Assembly: GCA_015486815.1 (NCBI GenBank)
Contig: WFQY01000042.1
Span: forward strand, 1-5,298
Direction: 5' to 3'
DNA length: 5,298 nt
Source of the DNA: Phycisphaerae bacterium
GTDB taxonomy: Bacteria; Planctomycetota; Phycisphaerae; JAAYCJ01
The notes under the pieces are model-generated. The model did not search any database. It was not told the origin of the DNA and saw nothing but the letters and a program-made list of their open reading frames with translations. Shown here in pieces: positions 1-5,298 of the stretch. The position numbers and the translations under genes were made by a program. Numbering within the stretch: position 1 is the stretch's first letter; each line of letters begins with the position of its first letter.

Positions 1-750
1 GCTATATCCGGCCTGACAACAAAAGACATATTCGCACAATCACTTATAGAGTTAAAACAGCCAATAAAACTTACAGGCAAATGCTTGAAACTCAAAATTT
101 CCTCTCTCGACGGCTCAAAACTCCCTCCGCTGCCTGAAACGTCAATGCAGAAAATAATTGCGAAAGGAGATAATTGGCAGATTGTAAAAATTTGCAGCGG
201 TGAGCAAAAGACGACAAAAAATCAGCACCGACCTGACATAAGAAAATATCTCGCTGACTCTAACTATGTCAATCTTCGCGATCCGGGTTTGATCAGGCTC
301 GCAAATCGCGCCAGCAAAGGAAAATCCAACCCGACAGCTATTGCACAAAGCCTGTGTATGTTTGTGCATAATTACATAACGACAAAAAATCTCTCTTCCG
401 TCTTCGATACCGCTTCTCATATCGCACGCTCGAAGACAGGCGATTGCTCGGAACATTCCGTACTGCTCGCGTCCCTTGCACGAATAAAAAGAATTCCTTC
501 TCGCGTAGTTACCGGTTTGGTTTACAGCCCGCGAATAGGAAAATTCGGTGGCTTCGGTTATCATATGTGGGTTCAGCTGTGGCTTAACGGACGATGGACA
601 GACTTCGACCCTACTTTCGGACAACTTCATCCCGACCCGACACATATCGCAATCGCAACAAGCAACCTTGCAAACGGCACGTTGACCATAGACAATGCTA
701 AATTGGCGGAATATATGGGCAGGATAAAAATCGAAATCGTAGATGAGTAA
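1..750 (+). CDS. Transglutaminase-like cysteine protease/transferase, 5'-truncated by the window edge
   Basis: The frame is open from base 1 to the stop at 748-750, giving the last 249 residues of a longer protein. No convincing start exists here, and a TTG at 85 has no reason to be the start. The C-terminal half is a transglutaminase-like core (Pfam Transglut_core type). Counting from base 1, Cys149 lies in GDCSEH (codon 445-447), His188 in GYHMWVQLW (562-564) and Asp203 in DFDPTFGQ (607-609), so the Cys-His-Asp triad is complete. The preceding part, with 'LPPLPETSMQ' and 'YLADSNYVNLRDP', matches the beta-rich N-terminal region I recall in bacterial members of this family. Such proteins are usually predicted exported peptidases or amide-forming enzymes with unknown substrates, but any signal peptide would be outside the window. 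The gene overlaps the downstream acyltransferase gene by 8 bases, suggesting one operon. Family assignment is firm; substrate and location are unknown. Confidence 0.9.
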   Translation, partial: AISGLTTKDIFAQSLIELKQPIKLTGKCLKLKISSLDGSKLPPLPETSMQKIIAKGDNWQIVKICSGEQKTTKNQHRPDIRKYLADSNYVNLRDPGLIRLANRASKGKSNPTAIAQSLCMFVHNYITTKNLSSVFDTASHIARSKTGDCSEHSVLLASLARIKRIPSRVVTGLVYSPRIGKFGGFGYHMWVQLWLNGRWTDFDPTFGQLHPDPTHIAIATSNLANGTLTIDNAKLAEYMGRIKIEIVDE

Positions 751-1741
751 AAAAGAGAAAAAGAAAAAAAAGAGAAATCCCATTATCGACTATCTCGCTT
801 ATCTCGTATTGCGGACGGTGGTGGTCTTGTTTCATCTGTTCCCGATTGAGAGAAATCTGCGCACCGGATGCTGGTTGGGAAAAATGATGTGGTATGTAAT
901 TTCTACGGACATTCCTATTATAAACAAAATTCTCAAACGTAAACATCGAGAGCAGATAATATCAAATCTTAAGCTTGCGTTCGGCGATAGTTATTCGCAA
1001 GCCGAGCTTGAAAAAATCGGTGAGCTTTCCTGCAAGCATCTTGCTGTGTTTGCTATCGAATGCCTATTTACCGCTCGGCTGATAAATCTCTCGACGTGGA
1101 AGAAATATATAACACTGAAAAATTTCGAGCCAGCTTTGCGAGTTCTGCTCGAAAATAACGGGGCAATAGTCCTGACCGGCCATTATGGCAGTTGGGAAGT
1201 ACTCGGTTATACTCTCGCAACATTAGGTTTCGATATATCAGCTGTGATGAGGCCACTCGATAATCCGTATATGAATAATTATCTGGTAAACATTCGTGCA
1301 AGGCATGGCTTGAACCTGCTCAACAAAAAAGGGGCAGCTGATGCTATGGAAAAAATCATCGAACAAGGCCAGCTATTGGGATTTATCGCTGATCAGGACG
1401 CAGGCAGAAAGGGGCTTTTCGTTGAGTTCTTCGGCGAGCAAGCATCGACATACAAAAGTATAGGCTTGATTGCAATCGAGACCAACCGTCCGATTATCAT
1501 CGGCTGTGCTCGACGAACATCATCGGAAAAGTTTCATTACGAACTCGATGTGGAAGATATAATCTATCCCGACGACTGGAAAAATCAGGACGATGAGCTT
1601 TTATACATAACCCAGCGCTATACCGCTGCTATCGAACGGATGGTAAGAAAAGACCCTACACAATATCTTTGGCTACATCGCCGATGGAAAACACGTCCGA
1701 GACAACCGAAACGTCAAACTACTACAGTTAGCGCAAAGTAA
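743..1741 (+). CDS. Lipid A biosynthesis-type (LpxL/HtrB family) lysophospholipid acyltransferase
   Basis: This is a complete 332-residue protein, close to the usual ~300 residues for the family. It probably transfers an acyl chain to a lipid A precursor or related lipid at the cytoplasmic face of the inner membrane. The HX4E catalytic motif is seen as GHYGSWE, with His147 and Glu152. The conserved ADQDAGRKGLFVEFFG block is at residues 216-231, with Asp217 and Asp219. The terminal signature QYLWLHRRWKTRP is at 307-319. Residues about 14-33 form the expected hydrophobic N-terminal segment (YLAYLVLRTVVVLFHLF region). It is preceded by an unusually basic MSKKEKKKKKR head encoded by an A-rich tract with a run of 8 A at 764-771. 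The ATG overlaps the upstream stop and has no close Shine-Dalgarno (a weak AGGA lies 18 bases away), so translation is probably coupled. The C-terminal tail after ~319 is basic and non-conserved. Which acyltransferase step it performs cannot be told from sequence. Confidence 0.92.
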   Translation: MSKKEKKKKKRNPIIDYLAYLVLRTVVVLFHLFPIERNLRTGCWLGKMMWYVISTDIPIINKILKRKHREQIISNLKLAFGDSYSQAELEKIGELSCKHLAVFAIECLFTARLINLSTWKKYITLKNFEPALRVLLENNGAIVLTGHYGSWEVLGYTLATLGFDISAVMRPLDNPYMNNYLVNIRARHGLNLLNKKGAADAMEKIIEQGQLLGFIADQDAGRKGLFVEFFGEQASTYKSIGLIAIETNRPIIIGCARRTSSEKFHYELDVEDIIYPDDWKNQDDELLYITQRYTAAIERMVRKDPTQYLWLHRRWKTRPRQPKRQTTTVSAK

Positions 1742-1757
1742 TGGTTATCGCGTAGTA
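1720..1757. other. Imperfect inverted repeat spanning both convergent stop codons
   Basis: TACTAC at 1720-1725 pairs with GTAGTA at 1752-1757. GCG at 1731-1733 can pair with CGC at 1749-1751, leaving a 5-base bulge and a 15-base loop. It covers the end of the acyltransferase gene, the 3-base gap and the end of the convergent lipoprotein gene. There is no T-tract on either side, so an intrinsic terminator is not convincing; it may be chance. Confidence 0.25.
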
Positions 1758-4700
1758 ATCGCATTCCCGCCTGTCCCAACATTACTTAACGTGCCATCCG
1801 AGTTATATCGTGCGACGAAAACATCCTTTCCACCGCTTGATGTAAGAGTGGTTTCGTTGGCTTCGCCGGTACCGAATGTAATGCTCGACGTGAAATAACC
1901 CGTCGTTGTAATCTGATCATTGCTTTCGGCAGCTATCGTTAAGCCATATCCCGAATCTGCAACGGAACTTTCACCTGTCTGTTTTGCCCACAATAAAGAG
2001 CCGCTATCTCCATCGAATCTCGCAAGAAAGATATCATTACTTCCGGACGAGAGAATTGTTGTTTGATTAGACTCTCCCGACCCGAAAATAGCACTGGTAG
2101 AAAATTTTCCGATAACTGCAAGCGACCCGTCCGAGAGATGCGATATTCCGAGGCCTATATCGACTCCAGCTCCACCTGCTTGTTTTACCCAATATAATGT
2201 TCCATTACCGTTATATCGAGCTACGAAAATATCATCTGCTCCTGTACTCGTTAATGTAGTTGCGTAATTTTCGCAGGGACCGAAAACAGCGCTCGAAGAA
2301 AAACTACCCGTAACCGCTGACGAACCATCGGAAAACGCTGTTACCGAATAGCCAACATCGTCTGACTCACCGCCCGCACGTTTCGCCCACAAAAGTGCCC
2401 CACCAAGATAATCATATTTGGCAACAAATATATCCTTCCCACCAGCGGAACTCAGCACCGTCGGAGTTGTTCCCGATGAACCATCGAAAACCCCTGACTC
2501 CTGAAAATATCCCGTTACCAGAATATTGCCATTGCTGTATGCTACACCGTTAGCCTGATCATCTCCGTAATATGCTCCTTCTTGAACCGCCCAAAGTGGA
2601 ATTCCATTGGCGTCGTACCTCGCTACAAAAATATCAGCTGAATAGTCAGTAGTAAATGAAATCTCATTTGACGTGCCTTGTCCGAATATTATGTAATAAC
2701 TAAATGCGCCCACTATTACAGAAGAACCATCAGGTAGTGCCACTACCGCATTACTGATATTTTCACTTTCGCTTCCAAAAGCAGCTACCGCCCAGACAAG
2801 TGTACCATCCGCGCTATACTTTGCGAGGAATATGTCCGTACCCATAGGAGCAGGAAATCTCGTTTCGTTAGTTTCGCTGATACCAAAAGTAATACTATCA
2901 GAAAAATATCCTGTAACCGCAAACGAACCGTCAGGCCAGCTGCTTACACCGGTAGCTACATCGCCCCCGTTACTGCCTATCCCTTTAGCCCAGAGCAACT
3001 GACCATCCGAATCATATTTAGCTATGAATATATCCGTACCACCCGCTGAGTTTAACACAGTTTGATTCGGCTGACCACTGCCAAAAACCGCAGAACCCGA
3101 AAATGTCCCTACGACCACAGCCGAGCCATCAGCAAAATGCGTTATGCTTCGGCCGATATCATCTTCGCTTCCACCGGCAGACATTGCAAAAGCTGGTGGC
3201 GGCTGAATTGTATATGTAGCTGATGCAATATCACTCGCTGTCATTCCGTCTTTATACGCTCGCGCTTTGATGATTGTCGTATCATTGATTGTAATAGTGC
3301 CGGTATATGGATTGCTACTTTCGTCAGGGTCGCTACCATCGGTGGTATAATATATACTTGCACCAGCGGTATCGCAGCTAATTGTAACATCTACAGAATT
3401 GACAAAAGTACCAGCGGCCGGCGAAAAGCTCGGCGTCGCAACTTGAGGCGGTGGCCGAATCGTATATGTCGCAGATGCAATATCACTTGCTGTCATTCCG
3501 TCTTTATACGCTCGCGCTTTGATGATTGTCGTATCGTTGATTGTAAACGCTCCGGTGTATGGATTGCTGCTTTCGTCAGGGTCGCTACCATCGGTGGTGT
3601 AATATATATTTGCGCCATCGGTATCGCAGTTAATCGTAACATCTACCGAATTGACAAAGGTACCAGCGGCCGGCGAAAAGCTCGGCGTTGCAACTTGAGG
3701 CGGTGGTTGAATCGTATATGTAGCCGATGCAATATCACTTGCTGTCATTCCGTCTTTATATGCTCGCGCTTTGATAGTTGTCGTATCGTTAATTGTAATC
3801 GCTCCGGTATATGGATTGCTGCTTTCGTCAGGGTCGCTACCATCGGTAGTATAATATATACTTGCACCAGCGGTATCGCAGCTAATCGTAACATCTACCG
3901 AATTGACAAAGGTACCAGCAGCCGGCGAAAAGCTCGGCGTTGCAACTTGAGGTAAGGTAGAACGCAGAATTTTGCGGTACGATTCGATGCCGGCTGAATA
4001 GTCATTTACCTGTTCACTTATGGGTGCTGTTTTTATATCTACATCTGCTCGTAGTCCGCCGAAAACCTTCCACCACAATGCTGACGACCCGCCAGCGATA
4101 AGCTCATTATATGCTGACAATATCGACTGAAAACCCTGCGCACCATAAACAAGCAGCTTGAGTTTCATATTAGCATATACCCTCAGCCTGCCATTGCCCG
4201 GCGCGGTAGGCTCATCCGCATTAAAATCTGTCGAAAAATCGCTTATTGGTTTATACTCACCGTCCTGATAAATCGCACCCGCCTGATAGTTGCCCGCAAG
4301 GATACCCGATGTCTTCATCCCGCCGACCACCTGCCCGTTCGCCCCGACAATCAGCGAAAGAATCGGACGTATCACCACAGGAATAGAATCGATCTCTATA
4401 ACGATAGGCTTAAAACGATAAACTTCGAGCTCAAGCGACTTGTCAAAATTGCTACTCGATACTTCCTGCCCTACCGAAACTTCAAGCTGATATTCAAAAT
4501 CGGCTTTCGTCAAAAATTTTAGATACGCCAGATTGTAATTCTCTATATCCGCCCGCAGATCAAACGCCGGCAATACTGTAATTGCACCATTCACAACAAC
4601 TTGATCGTCCGTCGTATTTTCATTTCCGTCAGCATCATACAAAACCGCATTATTCACTTGGACGTCGAAATCAGAGCTGAGCTTAGCCTGCTTTTGGATA

Positions 4701-5095
4701 GAGTCATCAAGATCATCTATAGACAATTCTTTGCTGATATCGATACTGCCTTCTTTGATAGCTTGCTCTATCGCCACCGGCACGGTTTTTATATCAGCTC
4801 CGTTGTCAGATTTATTTACCGAAACCACTTTGCGTAAAAAACCATCGGGAGCTTGTTTGGTAGGCCCGCTTGCAATAATAGTGTCAACCTTAGGCAATGC
4901 CTCTTCATCACCAACGTTAAATGCCACCCCGCCTTCGCTTACCGTGCCTATATTCTGGTCATCAACAATATTAACGTTATCAGTGATGTCGGTAATGATG
5001 CTTGGCGGTACACAAGAACTTCCCGCTAGCGCCAGAAATGCACACAAAACAATTTCTACGGGCGCAGCAAAGCTGATATTCGATAATTTCCTCAT
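1745..5095 (-). CDS. Predicted surface lipoprotein: N-terminal beta-rich domain, three CHB_HEX_C-type modules, seven-repeat beta-propeller
   Basis: The protein has 1116 residues. ATG at 5095 is chosen because GGTGGAG lies 8 bases upstream and a signal peptide follows directly; an in-frame TTG at 5140 overlaps the -10 box. Residues 1-28 have basic Arg2/Lys3, a hydrophobic stretch at 15-25 and a relaxed lipobox ending AGSSC (Cys28). Residues ~29-382 form a beta-rich region with GFLRKV (85-90), an acidic DADGNENTTDD loop (154-164) and a PVVIRPILSLIVGANG stretch. I recall similar regions in large exported bacterial proteins but cannot name a family. Residues 383-634 are three 84-residue modules with the chitobiase/hexosaminidase C-terminal signature (IYYTTDGSDPD...SNPYTG...IKARAYKDGMTAS). 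Residues 635-1116 hold seven SBBP-like propeller repeats with DIF[VLI]A[KR]Y anchors. No catalytic motif is visible, so an adhesive or glycan-binding surface role is inferred. It stands alone on this strand and converges on the acyltransferase gene. Confidence 0.9.
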   Translation of the reverse strand: MRKLSNISFAAPVEIVLCAFLALAGSSCVPPSIITDITDNVNIVDDQNIGTVSEGGVAFNVGDEEALPKVDTIIASGPTKQAPDGFLRKVVSVNKSDNGADIKTVPVAIEQAIKEGSIDISKELSIDDLDDSIQKQAKLSSDFDVQVNNAVLYDADGNENTTDDQVVVNGAITVLPAFDLRADIENYNLAYLKFLTKADFEYQLEVSVGQEVSSSNFDKSLELEVYRFKPIVIEIDSIPVVIRPILSLIVGANGQVVGGMKTSGILAGNYQAGAIYQDGEYKPISDFSTDFNADEPTAPGNGRLRVYANMKLKLLVYGAQGFQSILSAYNELIAGGSSALWWKVFGGLRADVDIKTAPISEQVNDYSAGIESYRKILRSTLPQVATPSFSPAAGTFVNSVDVTISCDTAGASIYYTTDGSDPDESSNPYTGAITINDTTTIKARAYKDGMTASDIASATYTIQPPPQVATPSFSPAAGTFVNSVDVTINCDTDGANIYYTTDGSDPDESSNPYTGAFTINDTTIIKARAYKDGMTASDIASATYTIRPPPQVATPSFSPAAGTFVNSVDVTISCDTAGASIYYTTDGSDPDESSNPYTGTITINDTTIIKARAYKDGMTASDIASATYTIQPPPAFAMSAGGSEDDIGRSITHFADGSAVVVGTFSGSAVFGSGQPNQTVLNSAGGTDIFIAKYDSDGQLLWAKGIGSNGGDVATGVSSWPDGSFAVTGYFSDSITFGISETNETRFPAPMGTDIFLAKYSADGTLVWAVAAFGSESENISNAVVALPDGSSVIVGAFSYYIIFGQGTSNEISFTTDYSADIFVARYDANGIPLWAVQEGAYYGDDQANGVAYSNGNILVTGYFQESGVFDGSSGTTPTVLSSAGGKDIFVAKYDYLGGALLWAKRAGGESDDVGYSVTAFSDGSSAVTGSFSSSAVFGPCENYATTLTSTGADDIFVARYNGNGTLYWVKQAGGAGVDIGLGISHLSDGSLAVIGKFSTSAIFGSGESNQTTILSSGSNDIFLARFDGDSGSLLWAKQTGESSVADSGYGLTIAAESNDQITTTGYFTSSITFGTGEANETTLTSSGGKDVFVARYNSDGTLSNVGTGGNAITTR
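1748..3193 (-). repeat. Seven diverged ~67-residue SBBP-like repeats forming a predicted seven-bladed beta-propeller
   Basis: Within residues 635-1116 of the large protein, the anchor D(I/V)F(V/L/I)A(K/R)(Y/F) recurs at residues 688, 754, 821, 888, 955, 1021 and 1091. The spacings are 66, 67, 67, 67, 66 and 70. The consensus is roughly AGG..DD.G.S...DGS..VTG.FS.S..FG.G..N.T.L.S.G..DIFVARYD.DG.LLWAK, the style of the Pfam SBBP propeller repeat. Repeat 4 (~residues 840-905) is the least regular, having lost the DGS and FGxG elements. Repeat 7 carries a short insertion around VADSGYG. Unlike the neighbouring 252-bp array, the repeats are diverged in DNA and protein, so this domain is older. The last repeat stops after the anchor strand, and its missing final strand matches the start of the domain (AFAMSAGGSEDD). 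Confidence 0.87.
3194..3949 (-). repeat. Three in-frame tandem 252-bp repeats encoding CHB_HEX_C-type modules
   Basis: The three units are 3698-3949 (first in the protein), 3446-3697 and 3194-3445, each exactly 252 bp or 84 residues and directly abutting. Each begins QVATPSFSPAAG and ends TYTI(Q/R)PPP, a short proline linker. By hand comparison, units 1 and 3 differ at 2 of 84 residues (A50T, T58I) and unit 2 differs from each by 6. Units 1 and 2 differ at about 17 of 252 bases. The fold signature is that of the small immunoglobulin-like domain found at the C-terminus of chitobiase/beta-hexosaminidase, usually an accessory and not a catalytic domain. The near identity points to recent duplication or gene conversion. 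Confidence 0.95.
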
Positions 5096-5103
5096 TACAT
5101 AAT

Positions 5104-5110
5104 CTCCACC
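5104..5110 (-). promoter_or_regulatory. Shine-Dalgarno sequence for the surface lipoprotein gene
   Basis: On the minus strand this reads GGTGGAG, with GGAG 8 bases before the ATG at 5093-5095. It decides the start: the longer in-frame reading from TTG at 5138-5140 has no such site and would begin inside the promoter -10 box. Confidence 0.8.
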
Positions 5111-5139
5111 ACCGGCCTGTTTATAGTTAGTAAATCTCA

Positions 5140-5168
5140 ATTATACCTTACATTACAAGATTTTACAA
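5140..5168 (-). promoter_or_regulatory. Sigma70-type promoter for the surface lipoprotein gene
   Basis: On the minus strand, a perfect TATAAT (-10) lies at 5140-5145 and TTGTAA (-35, 4 of 6 matches to TTGACA) at 5163-5168, separated by 17 bases. Transcription would start near 5133, leaving a leader of about 38 bases before the ATG, which fits the Shine-Dalgarno position. The -35 hexamer lies inside one of two CTTGTAA copies spaced 10 bp apart. Confidence 0.65.
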
Positions 5169-5298
5169 GCAGCAGATATTTACACCGGAGGCGGTTGCGA
5201 TGTTGTAAGTCATTAAAGAAAAATCAAGTATGAGCGGGGGGATTTGGCTTTACCCCAATAAATCTTCGATTTCAGCTAAATTCGGCTAATCTAAAAAA
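5169..5298. other. Intergenic region upstream of the lipoprotein promoter, no gene seen
   Basis: All three minus-strand frames entering from the right edge stop within the first ~27 bases, and plus-strand frames hold nothing longer than a 19-codon frame without a good ribosome site. Small structures present are ACCG-GAGG-CGGT (5184-5195, 4-bp stem), a G-run at 5236-5241 facing CCCC at 5253-5256 (weak stem, 11-base loop), and TTGTAA on the plus strand at 5203-5208. The region may hold regulatory sequence for the minus-strand gene or the promoter or leader of a gene beyond the right edge; neither can be shown. Confidence 0.5.

Noticed and set aside
85..750. TTG at 85 as the start of the transglutaminase-like gene
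   Set aside because: The frame stays open to base 1 and codes for plausible sequence upstream. The protein family is longer than this, and no ribosome site precedes the TTG.
142..783. 213-codon open frame on the minus strand
   Set aside because: It is antisense to the transglutaminase-like core with its full catalytic triad. The translation is Cys/Arg-rich with a Phe-rich start from the A-tract, and resembles no family.
3194..3949. CRISPR array or mobile-element repeat
   Set aside because: The units abut with no spacers, are 252 bp, keep frame and encode a known domain type. There are no terminal inverted repeats or transposase.
3443..3955. 170-codon open frame on the plus strand
   Set aside because: It lies antisense to the tandem modules and is open only because the same stop-free antisense sequence repeats. 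The product is Arg/Cys/Ile-rich with no recognisable domain.
4601..5102. Two plus-strand open frames (4601-4837 and 4731-5102)
   Set aside because: Both are antisense shadows of the lipoprotein's N-terminal region, with no ribosome sites or recognisable product. The second also runs across the signal peptide and start codon.
5096..5140. 15-codon N-terminal extension of the lipoprotein from TTG at 5140
   Set aside because: It would start inside the TATAAT box and put a polar stretch before the signal peptide, whereas ATG 5095 has a Shine-Dalgarno at the right distance.
5230..5289. 19-codon plus-strand frame MSGGIWLYPNKSSISAKFG
   Set aside because: Only a weak purine stretch precedes it, it is too short to judge, and nothing supports expression.

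Overview
The window looks like chromosomal sequence from a Gram-negative (LPS-type, diderm) bacterium. It has moderate, slightly AT-leaning base composition and densely packed genes. The protein families present are a transglutaminase-like protease, an LpxL/HtrB-type acyltransferase with a 'ADQDAGRKG..V.FFG' motif, and a secreted protein combining chitobiase-type C-terminal domains with SBBP-type propeller repeats. Together they are what I would expect from Planctomycetota, most likely a Phycisphaerae-like lineage. This assignment is an inference from protein style; there is no rRNA or marker gene to prove it.

Layout. Bases 1-750 (+) hold the 3' part of a transglutaminase-like protein whose frame is open through the left edge. 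Its stop overlaps by 8 bases the start of a complete lipid A-type acyltransferase gene (743-1741, +), so the two are probably co-transcribed and translationally coupled. Only 3 bases separate that gene's stop from the stop of a large convergent gene (1745-5095, -). This encodes a 1116-residue predicted surface lipoprotein with four parts: a lipoprotein-like signal peptide, a beta-rich N-terminal region of about 350 residues, three nearly identical 84-residue chitobiase C-terminal-type modules, and a C-terminal seven-repeat beta-propeller. Upstream of it are a clear Shine-Dalgarno sequence and a good sigma70-type promoter (5140-5168). The last ~130 bases to the right edge are non-coding as far as I can see.

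How the parts fit. The acyltransferase acts at the inner membrane on lipid A or a similar acceptor. The transglutaminase-like partner is probably an envelope or periplasmic cysteine peptidase or transferase, but its export signal lies outside the window. The large protein is probably displayed on the cell surface and may bind glycan or protein; no catalytic motif is visible. It is transcribed independently of the other two genes and towards them.

I see no mobile element, CRISPR array, tRNA or rRNA. The points that most deserve a second look are: the seven-repeat propeller with apparent N-/C-terminal 'velcro' closure; the recently amplified 252-bp in-frame modules; the transglutaminase/acyltransferase coupling; the 3-bp convergent gap with an inverted repeat across both stops; and repeated TTGTAA motifs around the promoter.
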